64,000 bases of DNA from CAWBAT01 sp046331665 (lineage in GTDB: Bacteria > Acidobacteriota > Terriglobia > Versatilivoradales > Versatilivoraceae). Position 1 is the stretch's first letter. Each line of letters begins with the position of its first letter. This document shows, piece after piece, positions 17,850 to 28,108 of this stretch. The notes below the pieces were generated by a model. It ran no database searches, was not told where the DNA came from, and worked only from the letters and a program-made list of their open reading frames with translations. A program made the translations under genes and the position numbers. Location: positions 93,338 through 157,337 of the forward strand of contig JAXLQK010000014.1 in NCBI GenBank assembly GCA_046331665.1, read 5' to 3'.

Positions 17850-18159
17850 GGGGTCAGCCCCTTAAAAAATAAATTTATGAGTTTTAATTCAATTTCATTT
17901 AGCTGCTGTTTCAAGTTTCCCTGCGGGGAGAGAGCTTGCTGTAATCGTCGCAACTGAATGCTCACGGCCGCCCCCGCGTCGGGCCCTATCACCCCGGCGG
18001 TTTGGCGTTACGGCATCCCGCACGATGCTCTGGCGTTGGTTGCCCTGCAGTGTCACGTGGTACAGTGCTCTTTCATACTGCATTCGCAATTACAACCACA
18101 CTTTAATCCATGAGCCTTTCCAGGGCAAACGCATATTTATTATTTAAGGGCTGACCCCA
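17850..18159. mobile_element. decayed RAYT element with inverted ends
   Basis: GGGGTCAGCCCCTTAAAAAA at 17850-17869 reappears inverted at about 18136-18159 as a related TTTAAGGGCTGACCCC. Between them lies the N-terminus of a REP-associated tyrosine transposase on the minus strand. The right copy overlaps the end of the neighbouring membrane-protein gene. About 310 bases remain, far short of a complete element. Confidence 0.55.
17895..18089 (-). pseudogene. REP-associated tyrosine transposase (RAYT) fragment
   Basis: The first 34 residues read MRMQYERALYHVTLQGNQRQ then SIVRDAVTPNRRGD, close to the start of Y1/TnpA_REP transposases (ALYHVT-x-RGN-x-R). The catalytic HUH and Tyr regions are missing; the remaining residues are unrelated. 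The frame has lost everything past the first beta strand. Confidence 0.6.
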
Positions 18160-18537
18160 TTTCTCTTGTCCGAAGCGCGTTTTCCTTGCCAGAGAACCCA
18201 GGTGATTGAACCTTCAATAATTGCGATAAGATAGAATAACAGAGGCAGTTCCCAAACCCCTTCCTAAATTCCAGTACGATTGAAGAGGATTCCCCTTCAG
18301 AAAGGGAATAGCTGCCGCTGCCGTTAAAAGAAAACCAATGCCAGCCAGCACTGTCCTCCGGGCGTGCTTTCGCATATTTGCCATCATCGATATTCCCTCT
18401 TCCTTGTCTGATTTGAACTCGATGTGCTCGGGCAGGACTCGGAACAGCTCATCAATAGTTTTAGGGTCAATCCACCTTGACGATATCCGCGAGGTCGCCG
18501 TTACCAAGATCAGAGGTTCCGAGTCAATCACATACAA
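18144..18537 (-). pseudogene. small membrane protein of unknown function, frameshifted near its end
   Basis: The frame 18537-18214 codes RWIDPKTIDELFRVLPEHIE, a polar stretch, then RRTVLAGIGFLLTAAAAIPF as a probable membrane helix and NPLQSYWNLGRGLGTASVIL before running off. One base shift near 18235 restores SYLIAIIEGSITWVLWQGKR to a stop at 18144-18146, giving a second hydrophobic helix. The combined product of about 130 residues, possibly starting at the internal MMANMRKH, looks like a two-helix membrane protein. I do not recognise a family. Its stop is inside the right end of the RAYT remnant. Confidence 0.45.
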
Positions 18538-18804
18538 AACTTCTCGAACCAGTGTATGTCTGTGCAGAAAGGTAAGTATCGAATGCTGATCTGTTCCGGG
18601 CTAATTTCGGCTCGATAAGCCAGCACGCCACAATTAAACACAGGCACGCGACGATATGACAGCGGTCATCATACGAACCGGCCCTTTCCTGCACTATACA
18701 AGAAAGCCGCAAGAAATAATGACAGAATCTTGAGGAAGTGGATATCGGATTATGACAACATCCATTTCGCACAGGTCGCCTTACATGTCGTGGAATGCTG
18801 TGTC
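18538..18804. other. intergenic, nothing recognised
   Basis: No coding or RNA signal seen between the membrane-protein remnant and the IS3 fragment. Confidence 0.3.
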
Positions 18805-18905
18805 TTTTGACCCGACCGGGTACTTTGTGCCAACCGAAGTGAGCGATAATTCACCAAGGAGGACAAAAGATGCCCCAAGAGAAGTATAAACCAGAACAAG
18901 AGGTG
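18805..18905 (+). mobile_element. left end of an IS3-family element (fragment)
   Basis: 18805-18846 matches 20846-20888 closely (TTGACCCGACCGGGTA, then TTTGT-CCAAC-GAAGTGA). It is followed by AAGGAGGAC and an ATG at 18870 coding MPQEKYKPEQEV, similar to the start of IS3 OrfA proteins (KRYKPEEIV-like). The similarity stops after about 12 residues. So this is the terminal 100 bases of an insertion sequence, otherwise lost. The remaining 18906-19238 holds no gene I can name. Confidence 0.5.
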
Positions 18906-19238
18906 CCGCAAGGAAGGGAAGAAGCAATGTCTTTTTTACCCGTGACCCCATTTTTACCCTGATTTCTGCCATAAGATAGGTGTAAATCAGGGTGGTTCTC
19001 CAGTGGGAAACCGCCCGAGAATCGATTTTCGGGATGGGGGACGTGCCTTCCCTCTCGCCCCGCCGATTTCGGCTGGCCAATCAGGGCAGTATACAAGCGA
19101 CACGACTTCCTGCCATTCCGAAATTGATGCTCGAAATAACCGCCTTAATATTGCTCACGGCATCCCTTCTAATATAATCTGCAGGCGGTAAAGAAGACGA
19201 AGGCTTGCGACTGGCCTTATGGAGGTTGAACATCAGAG

Positions 19239-20810
19239 ATGAGCAGGGAAATTTTATCTCCAACAGCTATCAAAATAGTTCTGGCGGTTTCAGTGATTTT
19301 CCTGCTTTTTCTTGTGCCTGCTTGCACGAAAGAACCCGCCAAATCGGGTCCCACGCCGCAGAAGGTCGAAAATGCGCCGCCTTCGACATCAGGTGAAGCC
19401 ACGACGTCAGGGGAGGCTGAAAATGCCTCTCAGGAACAACTGAGCGATGCTTTCATGAAGTTCGTTGCTCAGAAATGGACCGGTGACCTCGATGGGATGA
19501 TCCAGCGGCGGCTTATCCGGGTCCTCACGACCTATTCCAAGACCAACTATTTCATTGACCGCGGCACACAGCGTGGCATCACTTACGATGCTTCTAAGAC
19601 TTTTGAGGACGATCTGAACAAGGAACTCAAAAACACGCACATTCGTGTGAACGTTGTGTGTGTTCCTGTGGTTCGCGATGATCTGATCCCTGCCTTACTG
19701 GACGGCCGCGGGGACATCGTGGGCGCCGGGCTGTTATTGACGGACTGGCGCAAGGAGAAGGTCGACTTCTCCAACCCGACAAGGTCTCATATCTCGGTGA
19801 TCGTCGTCACCGGTCCTGGAGCCCCCCCGATTGCGTCCATCCAGGATCTGGGTGGGAAGGAGGTTTACCTGCAAACATCTGGAGTATTGCAACGAGGAGT
19901 GGACAGCTTCAATGCGATGCTGGCCAAAGCGGGGCGGCCTCCCGTCAAGATTCGACCCGCGCCCGAGGTTCTCGCACCTGAAGACATTCTCGAGATGGTG
20001 AATGCAGGAATTGTGCCCATTACCCTCGCGCCGGACTACCTTGGCGAATTTTGGCAAAATGTGTTCCCTGACATCGTTCTGCACAAGGATGTGGCTGTCA
20101 AGTCAGAGGCTGAGATCGGAATGATGGTTCGCAAGAACAGTCCTCAATTGCTGGCCAAGCTCAATGGTTTTGTTGCCCGCTACCCCGAAGGTTCCCGTGA
20201 ACGGAATGTGCTGCTGAATAAGTATCTCAAGGAGGTGAAATACGCCAGGCAGGTGACTTCGAAGCAGGAATCTGCCAAGTTCCAGCAAGTTGTCAGGTAC
20301 CTGCGCAAGTACAGTGACCAATACGGTCTCGACTATCTGCTCCTGGGAGCCCTGGGCTACCAGGAGTCAACCCTCGACCAGAATAAGAAGAGTGGGATTG
20401 GAGCTATAGGCGTAATGCAAGTCATGCCGGCTACCGGCAAAAAGATGAAGGTGGGAGATATCACACAACTCGAGCCCAATATTCACGCCGGTGTCAAGTA
20501 CATCCGATTCATGATGGATCAGTATTACGCCAATGAGCCGATGAACACGCTCAACAAGGGGTTATTTACATTCGCCTCTTACAACGCCGGTCCCGGCCGA
20601 ATCAAGCAGTTGCGGGAACAAGCGGCCAAACGCGGCCTTGATCCCAACAAGTGGTTCAATAACGTCGAGCTCGTCGCCGCGGAGTCTATCGGCCGAGAAA
20701 CGGTCCAGTATGTCTCCAACATTTACAAATACTATCTGGCCTATAAGATGCTTACAGAAAAAAGTGAGGCGTGGCACAAGGCCAAGCAGGAACTGGTCAG
20801 GGCTAAGTAG
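19239..20810 (+). CDS. mltF: MltF-type membrane-bound lytic murein transglycosylase
   Basis: 523 residues. A lipoprotein signal ends at LLFLVPAC with the lipidated Cys29. Residues about 85-325 are a periplasmic solute-binding-like domain (IRVLTTYSKTNYFIDRGTQR, later GRGDIVGAGLLLTDWRKEKV). Residues about 345-500 are a goose-lysozyme-like SLT domain: catalytic Glu376 in ALGYQESTLDQ, then GAIGVMQVMPATG, and FASYNAGPGRI. It cleaves peptidoglycan glycan strands without hydrolysis, forming anhydromuramyl ends. Slightly longer than the E. coli protein. It is intact although flanked on both sides by IS3-family fragments. Confidence 0.9.
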   Translation: MSREILSPTAIKIVLAVSVIFLLFLVPACTKEPAKSGPTPQKVENAPPSTSGEATTSGEAENASQEQLSDAFMKFVAQKWTGDLDGMIQRRLIRVLTTYSKTNYFIDRGTQRGITYDASKTFEDDLNKELKNTHIRVNVVCVPVVRDDLIPALLDGRGDIVGAGLLLTDWRKEKVDFSNPTRSHISVIVVTGPGAPPIASIQDLGGKEVYLQTSGVLQRGVDSFNAMLAKAGRPPVKIRPAPEVLAPEDILEMVNAGIVPITLAPDYLGEFWQNVFPDIVLHKDVAVKSEAEIGMMVRKNSPQLLAKLNGFVARYPEGSRERNVLLNKYLKEVKYARQVTSKQESAKFQQVVRYLRKYSDQYGLDYLLLGALGYQESTLDQNKKSGIGAIGVMQVMPATGKKMKVGDITQLEPNIHAGVKYIRFMMDQYYANEPMNTLNKGLFTFASYNAGPGRIKQLREQAAKRGLDPNKWFNNVELVAAESIGRETVQYVSNIYKYYLAYKMLTEKSEAWHKAKQELVRAK

Positions 20811-20847
20811 CAACGAGCGGCAACGTTACCTGACAGAGTTATCTCGG

Positions 20848-21051
20848 TATTGACCCGACCGGGTATTTTTGTACCAACTGAAGTGATCGACACTCTGTCG
20901 GAACAGTGGCGACAGCACTATAGCCAGGTGCGGCCGCACGCCTCGTTGGGCTATAGGCCACCGGCACCGGTGGCCTACAGCCCAGGATGGAATCTCGTTT
21001 CACGGCCCCAGGCTGTGATGTAATTTGTATCACTCCGATTGGTACAAAAGA
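20848..21051 (+). mobile_element. internally deleted IS3-family element
   Basis: Left end 20866-20890 (TTTTTGTACCAACTGAAGTG) and right end 21029-21051 (inverted: TCTTTTGTACCAATCGGAGT) are imperfect inverted repeats. Between them, 20889-21023 codes an IS3-type transposase C-terminus in one frame (WRQHYSQVRPHASLGYRPPA), ending at TAA. The orfA and the catalytic DDE part are missing, so the left terminus is joined straight to the last 44 codons. About 200 bases remain. It shares its left end with the fragment at 18805. Confidence 0.65.
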
Positions 21052-21150
21052 TTGGCCTTGCCAAATGGAGATTCGAAAATTTGGCTTTAACAAGTGCTCC
21101 TTTGTTACAATGCATCACGCAAGACATTGTCATCCAACAAGGAGATCTCA

Positions 21151-22349
21151 ATGAAGTCTCTCTGTAATTCTCTTTGCCTCTGGCTGCTGATTTTGACCTT
21201 GGGCACAACCACATTCGCCCAAACCAAGCCGAATACGCTGACCGCAGAGGAAATTTCGGCCGGCTGGATTCTGCTTTTCGATGGAGAGACGAATTTTGGT
21301 TGGGAGAACCATGGAGGATCTGATTGGAAAATCGCGGATGGGATCGTTTCAGCCGCTACGGGCGAAAGCGGATGGTTTGGAACGACTTCCGATTTTGGGG
21401 ACTACATCCTCAAAGCGGATTATCGAACCGGGGCCGACGGCAACAGCGGACTTTTTCTCCGCTCCGCCAGTGAAGGGGAGCCAGCCAAGACGGGGTACGA
21501 ACTCCAGATCTGCGACACGCATAAAGAGTATGTGACCGGGAGTCTGGTGAACTACCACAAAGCTCAGAAGAAAATGAGCTTTGAACCAGATCAGTGGCAT
21601 CACTATGAGATTCAAGTCATGGGCGATCATTTCCTCATCAAACTCGACGGCCACACTCTTTTGAACGTTCACGACAAAAGTCACGCCGTGGGGCGTATTG
21701 GGCTGCAATACAACAAGGGAAAAAAGATTGAATTTCAGAACATCAAGCTGAAACCCCTTGGCTTGAGGTCAATCTTCAACGGAAAGAACCTCAAAGGCTG
21801 GCAATCGGTGGACAGCCCGCAGAAGAAAACGGTGCCGACCTGGTCGGTACGGAATAAGGCCATCCATGTGGAGGGAGGGCCCGGCCAGCTTGAAACTACA
21901 GAATTCTTCGGGGACTTCATTTTTCAAATCGACGTCCGCACCAATCCCAAGGACGCAAACCATCATCCGAACAGCGGCGTTTTCTTTCGAGGAGATAAGG
22001 AGACATTCTGGACCGGCTACGAATCCCAAATTCGAAATGAGTTCAAGAATCAGGACCGTACTCAGGCCGTCGATTTCGGCACAGGAGAAATTTATCATTT
22101 CCTGCCTGCACGCGGGTAATCCCGAATGATGGCGTGTATTTTTCCAAAACGATCGTCGCCTCGGAGCGCCATATGGCGGTCTGGATCAATGGGATCCAAG
22201 TCAGCGATTATACCGACTCGCGTCCGCCGGGCCTTGACATCCACACCCAGTCGCGGCCAGGAGCCGGTACGATCAACCTTCAGGCACACGACCCGACCAC
22301 CAACCTCGATTTCAAGAACTTAAAAATCGTCCCCCTGCCACAACGTTGA
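21151..22349 (+). pseudogene. secreted DUF1080 (3-keto-disaccharide hydrolase) protein, frameshifted near its end
   Basis: The ATG at 21151 has AAGGAG eight bases upstream and starts a signal peptide (LCLWLLILTLGTTTFAQ). Two DUF1080 beta-sandwich domains follow: one from GWILLFDGETNFGWENHGGS to about residue 205, another from GLRSIFNGKNLKGWQSVDSP. The frame breaks at about 22110 (stop at 22117-22119). A shift of one base continues DGVYFSKTIVASERHMAVWI and NLQAHDPTTNLDFKNLKIVP to 22349, which is the expected end of the second domain. DUF1080 proteins act on 3-keto sugars or bind glycans in the periplasm. The tail is preserved, so the shift is recent or an error. Confidence 0.8.
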
Positions 22350-22457
22350 GAATCCCTCACCGATCAATCCGTCTGGCCTGGCAACGTTATCCGTGATCCT
22401 CGGCTTTGCGAAATGGCAAGTAACAGCCCTGCGGGAGATTCTCTGACACCTGACCCC

Positions 22458-25400
22458 CTACGCTAAGTTAGGGGAGCCAGCACCGGCCTCTGGCGTCATC
22501 TTCGGTTCAAAATACCCGTAGAGCGCCAGCGGCACCACGAGCGTCAACAGGTGGAACTCACCGAGCCGGCAATGACGACAATCATGGCCGGACGCTGGAC
22601 TTCCGAACCAGGACCTGTCGCAATGGAAAGGAGCCAGCCCGAGGGCGGCCACTGTAGCTGTCATCATGACAGGCCGGAAACGCATTTTTGCGCCATCCAG
22701 GATGGCTTGCTGTTGTTCCATCCCAGCCTGACGCTGACTGCGGACATAGGAAACCAGGACCACGCCGTTCAGCACCGCGATTCCCCACAATGCAATGAAG
22801 CCTACCGAGGCGGGAACCGAAAGATATTCACCCGACACCAGCAATCCGACAATCCCTCCCACCGAGGCAAACGGTAATACCAGAATGATCAGGGAAGCCA
22901 GCCGCACGGATCGAAACAGCAGAAACAATAGAAAGAAGATGGCGCCCACCGTGACGGGAACAATGACCATCAAGTGCTGTTGCGCGCGCTGCATGTTTTC
23001 GAACTGCCCACCCCATTCCAGGTGGTATCCCGTGGGCAGGGACACTTCCTGGCGGACCTTTTTCTGCAGCTCGGCCACGTAGCCGCCCAAATCCCGGTCG
23101 CGCACATTGATCCCGATCACAATGCGGCGTTTAGCCGACTCCCGTTTGATCTGTGAAGTTCCCTCTTTCAATTCGATTTGCGCCAGGCTTTCCAGCGGGA
23201 CTTGGGCACCAATGTGGGAACGCAGCATGAGCCGCCGGATTTCCGTGATGTTGTTCCGAAGATGTTCCGGGTATCGAACTACGGCCTGAAATCTTCTTTC
23301 GCCTTCGTAAATTTCCGTAGCCGCCTTCCCTGCCACTGCCGCTTCAATGGCATCGTGGACATCGGAGGCATTAAGCCCGTGCCGGGCGATCGCCTGGCGG
23401 TCAATGACCACGTTCAGATTCTGCTGTCCCTTGACCCGATCGATTTTGAAATCTGAAGTGCCGCGAATGGTATTTGCCGTCCGGGCAATTTCTCCGGCGA
23501 TCTTGACCAGGGTCTCCAGATCATCGCCGAAGACCTTCACGGCAATGTCGGCACGAACGCCGGTGACCATTTCGTCCACACGGTCCGAGATAGGCTGTGC
23601 CATCACGGGATTCACTCCCGGGAAAGAGGCGGTGATCTCGCGTACCTGATCGGCAATCTGGTCCTGGGTCAGACCATGACGTTCTTGAAGCGGTTGGAGT
23701 TGAATCATCATATCACTCTCGTTGTAGCCGGCCGGGTCGACAGGAGACTCGCCGCGCCCCAGCCGTGAAACCACGTGCTTGACCCCCGGGATCTTCAGAA
23801 TCCGCTGAATCGCCTCCTGCTCCATTTTGATGGACTCATCCAAGGCAATATTCGGGACCCGATCCATGTTGGGAGAAATCGTGCCTTCCTTGAGCTCCGG
23901 AATGAACGAAGTCCCCAGGTAAGGAAGACCCAACACAGACAGGGCGAACAGAAGCAGGGCGAGGCTAATCACCGTCTTGGGGTTATTCACAGCCCAACTA
24001 ACAATTCGTAAATAAGGACGTTTGGTGAGCTTTACCATCAAGGTGTCGTGCTCACCGCCTCCTTTGAGCATGTAGAAGGACAGGACGGGAGACAGCGTCA
24101 ACGACAGGACCAGAGAGATGCCGAGAGCGATGGTGATCGTATATGCCAGCGGGGCAAACATTTTCCCCTCCATCCCTTCGAGCGTCATCAAAGGCAGGAA
24201 AACAAGAATAATCACTCCGATTCCAAAAATGACCGGGGTCCCCACTTCAACGGTGGCGTCATAGACCGTTTTCATTCGACTTGTGCCAGGGCGCTCGCCA
24301 AGCCTCGAAAAGATATTTTCAACGACCACTACCGAGCCATCCACAATGAGGCCGATGGCAATCGCCAGTCCTCCCAGGGACATGAGATTGGCTGACATCC
24401 CGTAATAGTTCATGACCAGAAAAGTAGCGGCCGGAGTGAGAACGAGCGTGGCAATGACGATGAGACTTGAACGCAGGTCGCCCAGGTAAAGAAACAGAAT
24501 GATGACGACCAGAACGATCCCTTCAATCAGGACTTTGCTGACGGTGTTCAGTGCTGCTTCCACCAGCTCGGAGCGATCGTAGTAAGGCACGATTTGCAGT
24601 CCTCCCGGAAGCATGCCTTGTGAATTGATGTCGGCAACCTGGGCTTTGATCAGGCTGACGACCTCCTGGCATTGCCCCCGGCGATCATCATGACGATGGC
24701 GCCTACCGCTTCCGTGTATCCCCTTGACCATGGCTCCGTACCGGACTTCCTCGCCCACCTTAACCTCCGCCACATCGCGGATATAGACGGGAGTCGCGCC
24801 ACCTCCTTCAACACGATGGAGCGGATATCTTCCAAATCACGGATCAAGCAATTCCACGGACCAGCAGGATTTCCGGGCCCTGCGGCAGGATACCGCCACT
24901 GGAATTGGCATTGTTGCGGGCCAGAGCCTCATACACGTTGTGGATCGTCACTCCGTAATAGCGCAACTTGAAGGGGTCGACAAGCACCTGGTATTGCTTG
25001 ACGTATCCTCCAGTCGAGTTGATTTCGGCCACGCCTGGAATTGAACGAAGCAGGGGGCGAGCGATCCAATCCTGCACAATTCTTCGCTCCATCAATTCGT
25101 CTTTGGTGAGGGCGCGTTGGCCATCATGAGGTCCCTCGAGCGTGTATTGGTAAATTTCACTGAGGGCCGTGGAGACTGGACCTAAAACGGGATTGATGCC
25201 GAGTGGCACGCGGCTTCGGACATCGTCCAGGCGTTCGGCCACCAACTGACGGGCAAAATATTGGGGGATATCGTCGCGGAAGACCAGGGTGACAATGGAA
25301 AGGCCGGGTTCATTCTGCGAGCGTAGTTCCGTCAGTCCGGGCAGACCGGTCATTCCAATTTCCACCGGGACAGTGACCAGACGCTCCACTTCATCGGGCG

Positions 25401-25569
25401 ATCGGCCCGGGACTTCGGTAGCCACTTGAACTTGAATATTGGTGACGTCGGGGAAAGCATCTACAGACAATTTCCGGGCCGCATCAGTCCCGAAGGCCAG
25501 CAGGATCACCGCCGTTACGACGACCACGATGCGCTGTGTGAGGGCCGTCCTGATAAGAGAGTTCAGCAT
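22458..25569 (-). pseudogene. heavy-metal-type RND efflux pump (CzcA/CusA), multiply frameshifted
   Basis: Start MLNSLIRTALTQRIVVVVTA at 25569 gives the first 241 residues to about 24846. Then three or four changes of frame in 150 bases are needed to read LIRDLEDIRSIVLKEV, DVAEVKVGEEVRYGAMVKG, TEAVGAIVMMIAGGNA and EVVSLIKAQVADINSQ. From 24680 to about 22640 the sequence is uninterrupted and shows the twelve-helix pump core (GLAIAIGLIVDGSVVVVENI with the proton-relay Asp region). Two further shifts near 22640 and 22570 scramble the last helices before LVVPLALYGYFEP. Full length would be about 1,035 residues, as usual. It begins 8 bases after the adaptor gene. Indels at both ends and a clean middle fit sequence errors as well as decay. 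Confidence 0.85.
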
Positions 25570-25577
25570 ATTGGATT

Positions 25578-26759
25578 TTATCCTTCTTCAGATCGAACAG
25601 CCTGCCGGCGTCGCTCATTGTTCAAATGAAATGCTCCATCAAGGACAATTTGTTCCCCCGACTTCAGCCCATTCAATAAAACTCTTCTCCCTTGATACTG
25701 ACCCCCCAACTCCACTTCCCGCAGGACGAAGGTGTTTTCATTCATTCGGACGAACACATATTCCCGGTCATTTTCACGAACGACGGCGGTCATTGGGATC
25801 ACCCATTCCCTGGAGGCCTGATCCCGGAGAGTCATGTTCGCCAGCATGGCAGGCTTGTAAAAACCGCGGGGATTGGGCAGATCCATATGAATCAAAACGG
25901 TTCGCGTCTCGGGGTTCACGATGGGGCTGACAAAGGAAATTCTCCCCTCCAACTCCCGGCCCGGAAGAGCGGGAATTTCGGCTTCCACGTCATATCCGAG
26001 ATGAATCTCTCCGGCGGATTGTTCCGGAACGTCCGCAACCAGCCAGACGTTGGCAAGATCCGCGATGACAAACGCCGTGTCGGAAGTCTGCACGACCTGT
26101 CCCACAGTGACATTTCTTTCCAGGATCGTCCCGCTGGCGCTGGCAACCAGGCGTGTCACCGAGTTCATGATTCGCGTCTGCTCAATCCGGCCAATGGATT
26201 CCTTAGACATCCCCAACACCGCCAACTGATCGCGACCGGCATTCACTTCGGCGGCAGCTTCGGCCAGTTCGGCTTCGCGACGTTGGAGTTCAGCAACCCC
26301 GATCACATCGGCTTTTAATAATTGCTGGGCACGATCTACCGCCTTTTGGGCCAGCTGTTGGCGCGTGTAGGCCTTGAGGAACGCCGCCTGCGTTTCAGAA
26401 AGCTGGGTGCTATAGATCGAGGCCAGCGGCTGATTTAGCTGCACCATATCCCCTTCGTGAACGTAAAGTTCGGTGACGCGTCCGTCTACGGGAGCTCCAA
26501 CTCGAACGGCGCGCCGACGGTCGACTTCGACTCGTGCCGGCACCCGCAAGGTAGAGCTCACCTCAGCCCAGCTTGGTTCCCCGATGCGGAGGCGTTCCAT
26601 CAGCATTTTTGAGGCAGAAATCTCCAAAGGATTTTTTGCTTGGGCGGCGGATACCTCCCCGGCTATCGGCGAGGACCCGCTCAACTTGCATCCCCCAGCA
26701 CCCAGCAGCACTCCCAGTCCCAGCAATGTTCCCACCCAGCGATACGTCGTCTTCGTCAT
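25578..26759 (-). CDS. RND efflux periplasmic adaptor (CzcB/CusB type)
   Basis: 393 residues. Lipoprotein signal with lipobox LGAGGC (Cys24). A beta-barrel/lipoyl/hairpin layout follows: RVEVDRRRAVRVGAPVDGRV, a helical hairpin QLSETQAAFLKAYTRQQLAQ to about 190, then SASGTILERNVTVGQVV and the membrane-proximal part ending in LKSGEQIVLDGAFHL. It bridges pump and outer-membrane channel. AAAGGAG precedes the ATG; 11 bases separate it from the TolC gene and 8 from the pump gene, so the three form one operon. I see no Met/His-rich copper-binding N-terminus, so the ion is undetermined. Intact, unlike the pump. Confidence 0.9.
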   Translation of the reverse strand: MTKTTYRWVGTLLGLGVLLGAGGCKLSGSSPIAGEVSAAQAKNPLEISASKMLMERLRIGEPSWAEVSSTLRVPARVEVDRRRAVRVGAPVDGRVTELYVHEGDMVQLNQPLASIYSTQLSETQAAFLKAYTRQQLAQKAVDRAQQLLKADVIGVAELQRREAELAEAAAEVNAGRDQLAVLGMSKESIGRIEQTRIMNSVTRLVASASGTILERNVTVGQVVQTSDTAFVIADLANVWLVADVPEQSAGEIHLGYDVEAEIPALPGRELEGRISFVSPIVNPETRTVLIHMDLPNPRGFYKPAMLANMTLRDQASREWVIPMTAVVRENDREYVFVRMNENTFVLREVELGGQYQGRRVLLNGLKSGEQIVLDGAFHLNNERRRQAVRSEEG

Positions 26760-26770
26760 AAATTTCTCCT

Positions 26771-27997
26771 TTAAGGCGTGCCCTTTGAATCCAAGGCACG
26801 CAAATATCTGAGATCGGTAAGTGCTGATTGCCGGTCATATTGGGCATTGAGAAAGTCCAGGCGGACTGTCCGCAGTACCCGCTGGGCGTCCAAAACTTCC
26901 AGGATCCCGCGTTCCCCAAGCTGATAGGCCACTTCGGAGGAACGGACCGCCTCTTCCGCCTCTTTCAGGATTCCCCCTTCAAAGGCGGACACCTGTTGGC
27001 CGGCAATTTGATAACGTCCATAGGCGCTTTCCAGTGCGGCTGTGAATTCCACATACTGCCGGTCAGCTGTGGCCTTAGCCCGGCGCAGGGCGGCCTGGGA
27101 TTCCGCGATCGGTCCCTCCCGTCGGTTCCACAACGGCAGTGGCAATGCCACCCCAACTTTGTAAACGGAGGTGTCTGGCAATCTCTCCCACTCAAAATGG
27201 GTGAGAGGCTGAGGCTTTCTTTGGGCCTGTTCATTCTTCAGTAGCGACTCCGCCCGCCGAATTTCCGCCCGCGCCTGGGCAAGAGATGGATTTTCATTTA
27301 GGACCTCTTCCCGGAGATCCTTGATTGGTGGCAATTGAGGAGTTTCGAGGGTGCCCTTCGGGTCGAGGTCTGCCTCGGGGGGGGCTCCAATCGCGGCGCG
27401 CAGGGCAGAGAGGGTGGAGACGAGCTGCAGCTGGGCCCGGTTTGCGAAAGAGCTTGCCGTAGCCACCTCGGCTTCCGCGCGAACCAACTCCAACCGCCCG
27501 GCCTCCCCCACTTCCACGCGAGTCTGAACGCGCCGACGCAGCTCTTCCACCAGTCTCAGGTTTTGCTGGGCTAGTTCAATAATCCCCTTCCAGCGCAGCG
27601 ACTCGAAAAACGCGTGCCGTACTGAGTTTTTGACTGCGAGCAAGACTTCGGCCTGAGCCAATTGTGAACCTTGCTTGTTGATTTCTGCGGCTTGAATCCG
27701 CGTCTGGCGGACGGAAGGAAGCTCCAGTTGCTGGGCAAAAATATAGTATTGGTACGACCCGGGAACGGCACCGGCGATGCGCGCATTCTGGTAGCCTCCG
27801 GCAAGATCCAGTACCGGATTCGGATAGGCTTTGGCCGTGCCAATACCGGCCGCTGCCATTTCTATCCTGGCGACTGCCTCTTGCAATCGAGGATGGTTTT
27901 GCTCGGCCAGACTCAGAGCATGCTCCAAAGTCAACGGCTCCGCCGCACAGAGCGTGCTTGCTAAAAATACACCAATCCATCTCATCAAATGCTTCAT
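26771..27997 (-). CDS. TolC-family outer-membrane efflux protein (CzcC/CusC type)
   Basis: 408 residues from the ATG at 27997, which has AAAGGGAG seven bases ahead and begins a signal peptide (HLMRWIGVFLASTLCAAEP). Two OEP repeats follow: LTLEHALSLAEQNHPRLQEA in the first, and LREEVLNENPSLAQARAEIR in the second half. Long coiled-coil stretches such as VRAEAEVATASSFANRAQLQ form the channel tunnel. It is the first gene of the RND operon. A longer frame to 28021 would add eight residues with no better signal. Confidence 0.9.
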   Translation of the reverse strand: MKHLMRWIGVFLASTLCAAEPLTLEHALSLAEQNHPRLQEAVARIEMAAAGIGTAKAYPNPVLDLAGGYQNARIAGAVPGSYQYYIFAQQLELPSVRQTRIQAAEINKQGSQLAQAEVLLAVKNSVRHAFFESLRWKGIIELAQQNLRLVEELRRRVQTRVEVGEAGRLELVRAEAEVATASSFANRAQLQLVSTLSALRAAIGAPPEADLDPKGTLETPQLPPIKDLREEVLNENPSLAQARAEIRRAESLLKNEQAQRKPQPLTHFEWERLPDTSVYKVGVALPLPLWNRREGPIAESQAALRRAKATADRQYVEFTAALESAYGRYQIAGQQVSAFEGGILKEAEEAVRSSEVAYQLGERGILEVLDAQRVLRTVRLDFLNAQYDRQSALTDLRYLRALDSKGTP

Positions 27998-28108
27998 TCG
28001 ACTCCCTTTCAATCGAAACAAACTATGGAATAAATTGGGGGGAAGACACCGCGCCCCTGAGTCAGAGGCTTCGATCGGTGTTCAAGCTAAATTGAGCGTG
28101 AAAATAAT

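Noticed and set aside
17642..17992. open frame of 116 codons on the minus strand
   Set aside because: Composition is not protein-like and it crosses the RAYT end and the IS-like stretch; treated as non-coding.
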